Source: an uncultured bacterium (GTDB lineage Bacteria > Bacillota > Clostridia > Lachnospirales > Lachnospiraceae). Taken from it: DNA of 16,331 nucleotides. Under the pieces are notes generated by a model. That model saw only the letters and a program-made list of their open reading frames with translations. It did not search any database and had not been told where the DNA came from. Position numbers and translations under genes: made by a program. The DNA is taken from NCBI GenBank assembly GCA_905214855.1, contig CAJMNU010000025.1:1-16331 (forward strand), in the 5' to 3' direction. Shown in pieces: positions 1 through 6,994 of the stretch. The number at the start of each line of letters is the position of its first letter. The first letter of the stretch is position 1.

Positions 1-1479
1 GATCAGAGAAACAAGAAATGTCACATAGGACACTAATCCGGCAACTCCTGTTGTGATCAGGAAATTCAGATATTCGTTATGAGCATTATCAAAGATTTCA
101 CCATAACGCATCAACATATCTTCATAATTATTCATATAAGTTACAATACCAAACGTATCTGGTCCATGACCTACAATCTTATGCCAGATAGAAAACTCAT
201 TAAAGTTTTCCAAAGCAATCCGCCAGATATATCCTCTGTGCGTTCCCCAGTCATCATTAAAAATCAGATAATTCGCAAATTGTCCATATTTTTCCTGATT
301 TCCTGCCACATTGCAATCATACAAAACAACGAAAACCACTGCTGCCGCCAGCACTAATACACCAATCCAAAGATATCTTGGAAGCATACCGACTGTATCT
401 TCTTTCCCTATCTTGCCCTTCTTATCCAGATAATACCATACCGCAATACCTGCCCATCCCAAAAGGAGCAGAGGGAGAAGCCCCTTAAAATGGATCAGCA
501 CATTAAACACACTGTCCATTCCAAATACCCGATCGCCAAATGCTGCGTTAATCCATCCGATACATTGAACGACACTCAAAAATGAAAATACGATCATCAG
601 ATAGGAACGGATTCCAGAACGCTTTTTAAACAAATACAAAGGCAGGAAACCAAATAATGCTGCAAGTGCCAGATATGCATTATCACTCAATCCCATGATC
701 AAAGCAAAAAAGGCAATGATCATACATACAAAATAAAATATCTTTCTTCCCATTTCCCTTGCATCTGCAAATAAGACAGAAGCCACAGCACTGACCATTG
801 CAACAAATGCTGTATACGTATTGATGTTTCCCAGAGTAGAAACAAACATTTGGAGCTGCTCTTCGCTCATCCTGTCTCTGAAATGGAGCAGATCCATCTT
901 AAAATAGTCTGTAATGCCAAGAAGGCACACTAACATGGAAAATCCTAAAAAAGCATCCAGATACCAATGTTTAAATATCATCAAACGGCTTATCGCAAAA
1001 TATGCAAAGACATATAATGTATTCAAAAACAGACCACTAAAGCGTCCCTCATTACCCCAGAAAGATTCAAACGGATACGCACTGGTCAGTGTAGAGATCA
1101 ATTCCACCAGCCAAAATGCAAGGATCGCCTTGTCCGAAATACTCAGGCTCTTCCAGATCGCTGCCGGTGTAAAGCGTTTCTTTTCTTCTGCCTTTCTCTC
1201 ATTTGTCAGTTTAGAGTACCATTGATACCACAACACTGGTATAACCAGAAAAACACCAACTGCCAAGATTCCAACACAGACACAAAATGTCTTATACTTC
1301 GTCTCGATCATATCAAAATAATAATCATGGTACACCAAAGGGAATATACAGAGTACCAAAAATGCAAAGATTCCAGTCACCCACTGTTTTGCCGTATCCT
1401 TTGCCAAAAGCCCATCTTTGCCTTTGGAAGAAGATCCCTTTGTGACCTGTCCCAATCTTCTGGGAGTTTGATCTGCCAT
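1..1479 (-). CDS. O-antigen ligase/polymerase family membrane protein (partial, 3' end outside window)
   Basis: The frame is open for 493 codons from the start at 1479 to the left window edge, so the C-terminus is missing. It is a polytopic membrane protein with hydrophobic segments at about residues 33-50, 65-84, 115-132, 150-168, 175-192, 220-238, 248-262, 265-284, 292-312, 328-349 and 368-388. A large loop follows, containing THRGYIWR (413-420), GHGPDTFG (437-444) and DNAHNEYLNF (464-473). This Arg-loop-His arrangement is typical of the Wzy_C/O-antigen ligase family, which polymerises or transfers lipid-linked glycans on the outer face of the membrane. The start at 1479 has GGTGA five bases upstream. 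An in-frame ATG at 1491, directly after a stop codon, is the alternative. It has its own promoter, so it is not simply the tail of the upstream regulator operon. It probably serves a surface polysaccharide, but ligase versus polymerase cannot be decided here. Confidence 0.85.
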   Translation of the reverse strand, partial: MADQTPRRLGQVTKGSSSKGKDGLLAKDTAKQWVTGIFAFLVLCIFPLVYHDYYFDMIETKYKTFCVCVGILAVGVFLVIPVLWYQWYSKLTNERKAEEKKRFTPAAIWKSLSISDKAILAFWLVELISTLTSAYPFESFWGNEGRFSGLFLNTLYVFAYFAISRLMIFKHWYLDAFLGFSMLVCLLGITDYFKMDLLHFRDRMSEEQLQMFVSTLGNINTYTAFVAMVSAVASVLFADAREMGRKIFYFVCMIIAFFALIMGLSDNAYLALAALFGFLPLYLFKKRSGIRSYLMIVFSFLSVVQCIGWINAAFGDRVFGMDSVFNVLIHFKGLLPLLLLGWAGIAVWYYLDKKGKIGKEDTVGMLPRYLWIGVLVLAAAVVFVVLYDCNVAGNQEKYGQFANYLIFNDDWGTHRGYIWRIALENFNEFSIWHKIVGHGPDTFGIVTYMNNYEDMLMRYGEIFDNAHNEYLNFLITTGVAGLVSYVTFLVSLI

Positions 1480-1522
1480 ACACTTCACCATTTACCTTTC
1501 TGTTTCCAAAAAACGGATACCC

Positions 1523-1542
1523 ATGTATCAAACATGATACAT
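1523..1542. promoter_or_regulatory. Perfect 8-bp inverted repeat in the leader of the O-antigen ligase gene
   Basis: ATGTATCA (1523-1530) and TGATACAT (1535-1542) are perfect reverse complements separated by AACA. The site lies about 40 bases downstream of the presumed transcription start and about 45 bases before the coding start. It could be a protein operator or a small RNA hairpin. Which protein would bind is unknown. Confidence 0.5.
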
Positions 1543-1581
1543 ATTTATATTTTCTTCTTATTACAGGGCACTAACGTTGCT

Positions 1582-1610
1582 AGTATAGCATTTTTATGCT
1601 GCAAACTCAA
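1582..1610 (-). promoter_or_regulatory. Sigma-A type promoter of the O-antigen ligase/polymerase gene
   Basis: On the minus strand a -35 box TTGAGT (1605-1610) and a -10 box TATACT (1582-1587) are separated by exactly 17 bases. It lies just after the stop codon of the GntR gene, so the membrane protein can be transcribed independently. I see no terminator between the GntR gene and this promoter, so read-through is also possible. Confidence 0.65.
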
Positions 1611-1627
1611 TGTTTCCACGATACCTT

Positions 1628-1653
1628 ATGCCATCTCTTTATACCATCTCTTT
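1628..1653. repeat. 13-bp tandem duplication across the GntR stop codon
   Basis: ATGCCATCTCTTT (1628-1640) is followed directly by ATACCATCTCTTT (1641-1653), two copies differing at one base. The GntR stop codon (1639-1641) straddles the junction, so the duplication forms the last codons of that gene and its first untranslated bases. It looks like a slippage product. Confidence 0.6.
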
Positions 1654-2313
1654 TATCTTCTGTGAAACGGTGATCTCCTGATTTTCAATATGTTCACGCA
1701 TCGCATCCTTTGCCTCTTTTACATGGTGCTGCTGAAGTGCCGCAAGGATCCTTTCATGCTCATGCACCAATATCTGACGTTTTCCTGCATCCTTGATATA
1801 TTCCAGACGATAACGGTACATCTGTTCACGGATATTGTTTAGAAGCTGGATCAGACGCTGATTGCCGGTTGCTTCATAAATCACATCATGATATGCCTCA
1901 TCACACTCTGCCATCTGCATCATATCCGTCCCCTTGACCACTTCCATAAATTTCTTATGCGCCAGTGCCAAACGCTCTAATGCCTCATCATCCATCCTCT
2001 GACATGCAAGCTCTACGGCAAGTTCCTCCAGACACCGACGTACTTCTAATACATCTCTCAGATTTTTTTCTGAGATTTTTGCCACTTCCGCTCCCCTTCT
2101 TGGGATCATCAAAACCAGACCTTCCAGTTCCAGTTTGCGTATCGCCTCACGGATTGGTGTACGGCTTACCCCAAGACGCTCTGCCAGCTGGATCTCCATC
2201 AGTCTCTCCCCTGGTTTTAATTCTCCTCTCAAAATTGCCTGTCTTAACGTATTGAATACGACATCTCTCAGCGGAAGATATTCATTCATATTTACTTTTA
2301 AATTACAATCCAT
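1639..2313 (-). CDS. GntR family transcriptional regulator, FCD (FadR-like) subfamily
   Basis: A protein of 224 residues. The N-terminal winged helix-turn-helix (about residues 12-80) carries the GntR signature LAERLGVSRTPIREAIRKLE. The C-terminal all-helical FCD domain (about 85-215) holds a metal-site pattern of Asp and His in DEAYHDVIY plus later His residues in HEHERI and REHI. Such regulators bind palindromic operators as dimers and respond to small carboxylate or sugar-acid ligands; the ligand here is unknown. The start at 2313 is chosen because AGGAGGT (2322-2328) is eight bases upstream. An in-frame TTG at 2319 is too close to that site. The gene follows ispE by about 100 bases on the same strand with no terminator between, so the two are probably co-transcribed. 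The palindrome at their promoter suggests autoregulation (inference). Confidence 0.93.
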   Translation of the reverse strand: MDCNLKVNMNEYLPLRDVVFNTLRQAILRGELKPGERLMEIQLAERLGVSRTPIREAIRKLELEGLVLMIPRRGAEVAKISEKNLRDVLEVRRCLEELAVELACQRMDDEALERLALAHKKFMEVVKGTDMMQMAECDEAYHDVIYEATGNQRLIQLLNNIREQMYRYRLEYIKDAGKRQILVHEHERILAALQQHHVKEAKDAMREHIENQEITVSQKIKEMV

Positions 2314-2413
2314 TTTCAATTACCTCCTATTTTTCTCTTCTGAATGATAGATCACCTTTGCAGAACCCTGTCACATTGACACCGTTTGTTCCATTTCCGC
2401 TGTCAGACTTTTA

Positions 2414-3322
2414 TCATACAATATATTTTTCATCTTTCACTTGGAAAAAGTTGGTCAAATACACCTGTTTTGTCAGCTTAGAAGCCTCTCCATAGCGCAG
2501 TTCCTCATATGCATTTGCTGCCAACTGTGGATTTTCAAACAAGCCAAATACAGTAGGACCGCTGCCACTCATCAAAGTCCCCACTGCCCCCAATTTCTTC
2601 ATCTTGTCTTTTATCTCCCCAATTACTGGATACTCCTTTAATGTCACCCGTTCCAATACATTGCCAAATCGTTTTACAATACCATGCAGATCACTGGATC
2701 GGATCGCCTCTACCATTCCATCAATATCTGGATGTTCCTCTGCTCTTAAATCATTTGCATGGAGATTTTCATATACATATTTTGTAGATACGTTCACTGG
2801 AGGTTTGGCGATCAGGACTTGACACTGTGGTACAGAGGGAAGTCTCGTCAATTTTTCTCCTATTCCTTCTGCCAGAGCCGTTCCTCTCATCAGGCAGTAT
2901 GGAACATCTGCCCCGATCTTTACTCCCCTCTCCATCAACTGACTCATGGTAAGCCCCAGACGGAACATCTTATTGACTCCAAATAAAACAGCAGCAGCAT
3001 CACTGCTTCCCCCTGCCATCCCTGCTGCAACTGGTATAAATTTCTGCAATTTAATAGAAACGCCTTCCTGAATGCCAAACTCATCCATCAGGAGTTTGGC
3101 TGCCTTATAGACCAGATTGTTACTATCATTTGGCAGATAATAAAGATTTGTCTCCACTTTGATTGTCTTTTGTGGTATCCTGACAAGGTCGATCGTATCA
3201 TAAATGCCTACCGTCTGCATAACCATACGAACCTCATGATATCCATCTTCCCGTCTTCGGACAACATCCAAACCTAAATTAATTTTTCCATACGCTTTCA
3301 ATTTTAAATGCGAAATCGACAT
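2414..3322 (-). CDS. ispE: 4-diphosphocytidyl-2-C-methyl-D-erythritol kinase
   Basis: A protein of 302 residues, a usual length for the family. IspE is a cytosolic GHMP kinase that phosphorylates CDP-methylerythritol with ATP in the non-mevalonate (MEP) route to isoprenoids. Visible marks are AYGKINLGLDV near the N-terminus with the conserved Lys13, the glycine-rich ATP loop PVAAGMAGGSSDAAA (97-111), the catalytic Asp139 in GADVPYC, and the C-terminal GHMP motif SGSGPTVFG (252-260). The start at 3322 has GGAGGGG six or so bases upstream. It is first in a minus-strand unit with the GntR regulator and has a roughly 200-base leader. In this organism the product feeds undecaprenyl phosphate, the lipid carrier that the glycan genes elsewhere in the window need, though no direct regulatory link is visible. 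Confidence 0.97.
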   Translation of the reverse strand: MSISHLKLKAYGKINLGLDVVRRREDGYHEVRMVMQTVGIYDTIDLVRIPQKTIKVETNLYYLPNDSNNLVYKAAKLLMDEFGIQEGVSIKLQKFIPVAAGMAGGSSDAAAVLFGVNKMFRLGLTMSQLMERGVKIGADVPYCLMRGTALAEGIGEKLTRLPSVPQCQVLIAKPPVNVSTKYVYENLHANDLRAEEHPDIDGMVEAIRSSDLHGIVKRFGNVLERVTLKEYPVIGEIKDKMKKLGAVGTLMSGSGPTVFGLFENPQLAANAYEELRYGEASKLTKQVYLTNFFQVKDEKYIV

Positions 3323-3507
3323 ATTACCCCTCCATTTTATTCCTTAACTTCTATACTGTATACTGTTTAATACCACATATGCCCATTAACTTACCTTCTA
3401 TAAGTATTTGATATCTTCTATCTGTTTGATCTGTCTCACCCCTGTTTCCAGCATCTTCATCAGGTCAGTTCTTTCACCAGATCAAACTTTGTACACCCCA
3501 TGTTTTT

Positions 3508-3515
3508 TGTATACA
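3508..3515. promoter_or_regulatory. TGTATACA palindrome, candidate GntR operator at the ispE transcription start
   Basis: TGTATACA is a perfect 8-bp palindrome, and 12 of the surrounding 14 positions (3505-3518) are symmetric. It sits a few bases downstream of the -10 box, over or just after the expected start of transcription. A shorter TGTACA lies at 3490-3495 and a second GTATAC core at 3358-3363 in the same leader. FCD-type GntR proteins such as ExuR/UxuR use operators with a GTATAC core, so self-regulation by the downstream gntR gene is plausible but inferred. Confidence 0.5.
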
Positions 3516-3525
3516 CAATAATTTT

Positions 3526-3553
3526 ATTATACTAATCAAGCAAAATAAATCAA
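3526..3553 (-). promoter_or_regulatory. Promoter of the ispE-gntR unit
   Basis: The minus strand has TTGATT (-35, 3548-3553), a 16-base spacer and a consensus TATAAT (-10, 3526-3531). It lies between the terminator of the DUF624 gene and ispE. The intergenic region 3323-3764 holds this promoter, the operator-like sites, that terminator and an A/T-rich repeat. I see no convincing gene in it. Confidence 0.7.
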
Positions 3554-3588
3554 TCCACAAAAATCACAAATCAAGACCTGATATCATC

Positions 3589-3633
3589 AAAAAAAGTCTC
3601 CAATCCACCAATACGATGCGGGTTGAAGACTTT
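3589..3633 (-). terminator. Rho-independent terminator of the DUF624 gene
   Basis: Read on the minus strand, AAAGTCT (3627-3633) pairs with AGACTTT (3593-3599). The stem continues by CAA with TTG after a one-base mismatch on each side, and a run of seven T follows (3589-3595). It lies about 130 bases beyond the DUF624 stop codon and 36 bases before the ispE -35 box, so it insulates the two units. Confidence 0.75.
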
Positions 3634-3675
3634 CAGCTGCTGCATTTATGTCTCTCTTATTATATGGTTTTCTAT

Positions 3676-3770
3676 TGCATTATCTTTTCGATAGCTTTTT
3701 CATTATCTTTATCTTTTAATATTATCTTTACCTTTTAACATTATCTTTTAGATATCTTTATCTTTTAAAT
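3676..3770. repeat. Degenerate A/T-rich tandem repeat (about 19-bp unit) after the DUF624 gene
   Basis: Two full adjacent units, 3702-3720 and 3721-3739, differ at only two of 19 positions and start ATTATCTTTA. Shortened or diverged units follow at 3740-3753 and 3754-3770, and an older-looking one precedes at about 3679. The array overlaps the DUF624 stop codon and fills much of its 3' untranslated region. It looks like slippage-prone sequence without evident coding role. Confidence 0.65.
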
Positions 3771-4694
3771 ATCCTTTGCATTCTCATCCTCATCCTGTAA
3801 AACAGTGTCTTCAGATGATTCTTCTTTCCATTCTTCCTGACTCTCCTGATCGCTGCTTTCTCCATTATCGCTCTCAGTCTCATCACTTTGGTACTCATCT
3901 GGTGTACCTCTCCATGCCATCTGTGCTTTCTGGCTGGCAATATCTTCCTCTGTGATGATCTGAGACTCCTGAGATGCTGTTTCAAGGTATTCCTGACCTG
4001 CTGCCATATTGTCAGGCATAGGATCGTCTGCAAACAATTCGGACAGTTCTTCTGTTTCTGATCCTGTCTCTTCCTTTGGAATATATTTATCAAAAATCTT
4101 TGCATAAAAATAAGAATTCAAAAATGCCGGAAAAGTAATACCAAACACAACCAAAAATAAAGACACCTGTGGAATCAGCAATACACATGCATAAAACAGG
4201 ACTGTGATGACGATCATCAAAATCGTGTATGGCAAATGACGGACTGACATAAAAAATGCATTGATCAGTGTTCTCTTGATCGGATTATAAAACTTTGCCT
4301 GTAATGGAAATACATACATCAATGTCATGATAAACAGCACGGCAAGACTGAAAAACAGGATTGCCATGATTCTCTGGAGATTACCGCCAGATCCCATTGC
4401 ATTAATGTATAATCTCAGATCGACTCCAAGAATGATCCCCAATACAAGGATCATCAGCCAAATGATCGTAGACTGTTTAAAATTCTCCTTAAAAGACTTG
4501 AAGAAACTTTTTACTGTATATCCTTCCTCGTCTCTTACCAATTTCAGTGTCACATAATAAACCGCTGTAGTGGAAGCTCCTATCGTGAAAATCGGAATGC
4601 TGCAGATGATCCATAGTAAATGCAATATCATCAAGTCAGCTAATTTCCCCATAAACCTCCATACAGGGTTATCCAAGTTAAATAATCCAGACAT
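3765..4694 (-). CDS. DUF624 (YesL-like) membrane protein with long acidic C-terminal tail
   Basis: A protein of 309 residues from the start at 4694, which has GAGGAG seven to eight bases upstream. A longer in-frame reading back to 4808 would run over the gene's own -10 and -35 boxes and is rejected. The N-terminus (NPVWRFMGKLADLMILHLLW, residues 9-28) and the PIFTIGASTTAVYYV region match the YesL/DUF624 family, whose function is not established. Hydrophobic segments fall at about 21-45, 76-92, 108-131, 155-176 and 178-198. From about residue 207 to the end the protein is a hydrophilic, Glu/Asp/Ser/Gln-rich tail of about 100 residues, predicted disordered. Family members are often near 200-220 residues, so the tail is an addition. 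The divergent neighbour is a membrane-anchored protein, and the two may be functionally linked. Confidence 0.85.
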   Translation of the reverse strand: MSGLFNLDNPVWRFMGKLADLMILHLLWIICSIPIFTIGASTTAVYYVTLKLVRDEEGYTVKSFFKSFKENFKQSTIIWLMILVLGIILGVDLRLYINAMGSGGNLQRIMAILFFSLAVLFIMTLMYVFPLQAKFYNPIKRTLINAFFMSVRHLPYTILMIVITVLFYACVLLIPQVSLFLVVFGITFPAFLNSYFYAKIFDKYIPKEETGSETEELSELFADDPMPDNMAAGQEYLETASQESQIITEEDIASQKAQMAWRGTPDEYQSDETESDNGESSDQESQEEWKEESSEDTVLQDEDENAKDI

Positions 4695-4779
4695 CTTTTT
4701 CTCCTCTGCTTTCTCCCAAAACATTCTCCGCAACTGTAACTTCAAACCACTTATCATCATAGCAAATTGCGTTCTATCC

Positions 4780-4808
4780 ATTATAACGAATTTTACTTGA
4801 AAATGCAA
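4780..4808 (-). promoter_or_regulatory. Promoter of the DUF624 gene
   Basis: On the minus strand TTGCAT (4803-4808), a 17-base spacer and a perfect TATAAT (4780-4785) precede the gene by about 85 bases. The -35 is weak, while the -10 is consensus. Confidence 0.65.
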
Positions 4809-4858
4809 ACCTTCACAAAAAGATTTATGAACTTTTCATACTATTTTCACAATTTCTA

Positions 4859-4867
4859 TGTTATAAT
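4859..4867 (+). promoter_or_regulatory. Extended -10 promoter of the divergent membrane-protein gene
   Basis: TGTTATAAT is an extended -10 element (TG at 4859-4860, TATAAT at 4862-4867). No good -35 lies at 16-18 bases, which is common for extended -10 promoters. The coding start follows 83 bases later. The stretch between this and the divergent DUF624 promoter contains ATGAA-CTT-TTCAT (4827-4839) flanked by two TTCACAA copies (4812-4818 and 4846-4852). Confidence 0.6.
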
Positions 4868-4950
4868 ACAAAACATTGATAATAAGAAAATCCAAACACA
4901 TAAACAACACATTTGCTATTGGAAAGCCTTTGGATACATTGGAGGAAATT

Positions 4951-5682
4951 ATGGAATTAAAAACGCATTTCAAGGAAACTTTGCACTCAGAACTGGCAAA
5001 ATTAAAAGAAATGAGCTGGAAAGACAGGATATGGTACATTTTTGAATATTATAAGGTTCATATGTTCCTTATCATCATTGCAGGCTGTCTGATCTACTTA
5101 GTTGCCACCAGTCTGTATCGCCAGACTTTTACAGATGTTCTGTACTGTGCCATTGTCAATAACTATGGATATGATTCCTTGAACACGGAATATCTTGAAG
5201 ACGGTTTCCATGAATATGGTGGATTTGGAGAGAAAGATATCGTCACTATGGATGCCAGTATGACGATCAACTATGGCAATCGCCCCCAAGAAGGCGAAGA
5301 GAACCAGCTCAACAACTTCTTTGCAGCAGGTTCTGCGGAAGCGGATTATGCTTCTGCAATGAAACTAAGTGCTCTTGTAACTGCCAAGTCCCTTGATGTT
5401 GTCATCATGGATGCGATCAGCATGGAAGTTTTTTCAACGCAGGGAATGGCAGCAGATATCCAGACGATACTGCCTGAAGATCTGTATGCGTCACTCTCTG
5501 ACCAGATCGTATATGGAACTAGAGAAGATGGTTCAACCTATCCATGCGGTATCCGTATGACAGGAACTAATCTTGAGAGTATGGGTAATGTACATATGGA
5601 AGATCCTGTATTTTCCATCATTGCCAACACTCCAAATCCGGATAATTCCGTTCTTTTCCTAAAATATCTCCTTGGAAAATAA
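4951..5682 (+). CDS. Single-pass membrane protein with extracellular domain, unknown function
   Basis: A protein of 243 residues. The start at 4951 is set by GGAGGAA (4941-4947). An upstream in-frame ATG at 4876 falls at the presumed transcription start and lacks a ribosome site. The N-terminal 35 residues are charged and contain SWKDRIWYIFEYYKVHM. One membrane helix follows at about 38-55, and about 185 residues then lie outside the cell. The segment YASAMKLSALVTAKSLDVVI (133-152) resembles membrane-anchored, solute-binding-like proteins that I associate with Clostridia, but I cannot assign a family with certainty. No lipobox or cleavage site is seen, so it is probably anchored by its helix. 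It is divergent from the DUF624 gene with closely spaced promoters, and ends at a terminator lying inside the convergent GNAT gene. Confidence 0.8.
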   Translation: MELKTHFKETLHSELAKLKEMSWKDRIWYIFEYYKVHMFLIIIAGCLIYLVATSLYRQTFTDVLYCAIVNNYGYDSLNTEYLEDGFHEYGGFGEKDIVTMDASMTINYGNRPQEGEENQLNNFFAAGSAEADYASAMKLSALVTAKSLDVVIMDAISMEVFSTQGMAADIQTILPEDLYASLSDQIVYGTREDGSTYPCGIRMTGTNLESMGNVHMEDPVFSIIANTPNPDNSVLFLKYLLGK

Positions 5683-5692
5683 ACATGATCGA

Positions 5693-6391
5693 TTAAAAAA
5701 GCTGTCTTTGCCTGTTCTTCTTTCTGTATCCCACTGGAAGATAGACAGGCAGGGACAATTTTTTTGCAATCCTGATAGAATCCTGATTCTCGGGATCTAT
5801 CCTAGTATAGATCAATCTCCCCTCCATAGCCTCTTCTTCTCTGCACCAGTTCTGGATCGCCCTGCATGCTTCCATGGCATATCCCTGTCCCCTGTACCAA
5901 GAAAAGATATGGTATCCCATTTCCAATGACTCGGGCGGCATGTCTATAGGGCATTCTTCTCCATCCCAGATACCGGCACGCCCCACCAGACTCCCTGTCT
6001 TCTTTTCTTCCAATGCCCGCATACCATATTCATAAAAAGGATATTGTGATCTGATATATGCCTCAAAGAATTCTTTTTCCCTAAAAACATCGTCTGGGAA
6101 AAGTTCTATCTTATCCCAATCATTCTCACGAAATTCCCGTATCACCAATCTCTCTGTCTCTGCGATCTCCCAAGCAATCCCCATCTGTCTTTTTATCACC
6201 CGCTTTGCAAAAATCTCATCCACATCATCCAGACTTTCTGCCACATAAGGAACTGGCAAAAATTCCCCTTTGTCTGAAATACCAAGAACAGCCCTCCCCT
6301 GACTTTTCGCCTGGGTGAGAGCTGCTGCTTCATCGGATATGACAAGTGGGATCTGTTCCCCTTCTATATCATAATAACGTACTATTACCAT
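5693..6391 (-). CDS. GNAT family N-acetyltransferase with N-terminal extension
   Basis: A protein of 232 residues. The acetyltransferase domain occupies about 78-212: it opens with ETERLVIREFRENDW, has the acetyl-CoA loop RGQGYA (167-172) after MGYHIFSWY, and ends in ENQDSIRIAKKL. The acceptor substrate is unknown. The first 75 or so residues form a small separate module with a GRAVLGI strand and a DDVDEIF helix, which is not part of the standard GNAT fold. The start codon overlaps the last codons of the cyclophilin gene by seven bases (6385-6391) and has no strong ribosome site of its own, so translation is probably coupled. The last 20 codons after KKL are unlike GNAT ends. They coincide with a terminator hairpin used by the convergent gene, and the stop codon lies at the edge of the run of A (T on this strand). 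Confidence 0.88.
   Translation of the reverse strand: MVIVRYYDIEGEQIPLVISDEAAALTQAKSQGRAVLGISDKGEFLPVPYVAESLDDVDEIFAKRVIKRQMGIAWEIAETERLVIREFRENDWDKIELFPDDVFREKEFFEAYIRSQYPFYEYGMRALEEKKTGSLVGRAGIWDGEECPIDMPPESLEMGYHIFSWYRGQGYAMEACRAIQNWCREEEAMEGRLIYTRIDPENQDSIRIAKKLSLPVYLPVGYRKKNRQRQLF
5695..5765. terminator. Bidirectional terminator embedded in the 3' end of the GNAT gene
   Basis: In plus-strand RNA, 5703-5715 pairs with 5745-5757 (13 pairs including two G-U), and CTTC (5717-5720) pairs with GAAG (5737-5740) above a small bulge. Seven T follow (5759-5765). This ends the plus-strand membrane-protein gene. On the minus strand the same hairpin, less stable because the G-U pairs become mismatches, is followed by six T (5695-5700) that contain the GNAT stop. 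Confidence 0.75.
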
Positions 6392-6915
6392 CTGCTGCTT
6401 TTTTTCTCCGGCTCTGGATACACTTCTCCAAAGGTCTCCACAGTCACTTTTTTCATCACCTGAGGTTTCATTGGACGATCGCTGTAGTCTGTACGCACAT
6501 CAGCAATCTTATTTACTACATCCATTCCCTCTGTGATCTTTCCAAATGCCGCATATGCGCCATCCAGATGAGGGCTTGTCTTGTGCATGATAAAGAACTG
6601 AGAACCAGCAGAATTCGGATCCATCGCTCTTGCCATGGAAAGTACTCCTTCTGTATGTTTGAGATCATTGTCAAAACCATTCTGAGAGAACTCTCCCCTG
6701 ATCTGATATCCCGGACCTCCCATTCCTGTTCCATCCGGACATCCTCCCTGAATCATAAATCCTGAGATCACTCTATGGAAGATCAGTCCATCATAAAAAC
6801 CTTTCTCCACCAAGCTGATAAAATTGTTAACTGTATTTGGTGCGATCTGTGGATAAAGCTCTGCTTTCATCACATCTCCATTTTCCATTTCAAATGTAAC
6901 AACTGGATTCTGCAT
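6385..6915 (-). CDS. Cyclophilin-type peptidyl-prolyl cis-trans isomerase
   Basis: A protein of 176 residues from the start at 6915, which has AAGGAGG eight bases upstream. A longer in-frame reading to 7032 would include the promoter and is rejected. It catalyses cis-trans isomerisation at Xaa-Pro bonds. Cyclophilin motifs are FHRVISGFMIQGG (46-58) with the catalytic Arg48, the MARAMDPNSAGSQFFI segment (94-109), and HLDGAYAAFGKI (116-127). There is no signal peptide or membrane segment, so it acts in the cytoplasm. It is the first gene of an operon with the GNAT gene, whose start overlaps its stop. The C-terminus ends in a short charged tail (EPEKKSSRW). The gene has a good promoter and an unusually repeat-rich upstream region. 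Confidence 0.96.
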   Translation of the reverse strand: MQNPVVTFEMENGDVMKAELYPQIAPNTVNNFISLVEKGFYDGLIFHRVISGFMIQGGCPDGTGMGGPGYQIRGEFSQNGFDNDLKHTEGVLSMARAMDPNSAGSQFFIMHKTSPHLDGAYAAFGKITEGMDVVNKIADVRTDYSDRPMKPQVMKKVTVETFGEVYPEPEKKSSRW

Positions 6916-6994
6916 GATATGTGCCTCCTTTTTATTTGCTATCTTTTCTTTTTTTATCTTCTTATCGTTTGGATAGCATTTCCTTTGATTGTTT

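Noticed and set aside
914..1665. Plus-strand open frames opposite the O-antigen ligase gene
   Set aside because: They lie antisense to a clear membrane-protein gene, have no ribosome sites and show no protein-like motifs.
3398..3501. Two short overlapping minus-strand frames (13 and 20 codons, TGATG junction) in the ispE leader
   Set aside because: Neither has a ribosome binding site and both are too short to judge. A one-base deletion in a former 34-codon gene is possible but cannot be shown.
3679..3770. CRISPR array
   Set aside because: The repeats are adjacent without unique spacers and are A/T-rich degenerate units.
5693..5760. Possible frameshift at the A7 run near the end of the GNAT gene
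   Set aside because: Neither alternative frame continues a recognisable GNAT ending, and the odd C-terminus is better explained by the embedded terminator.
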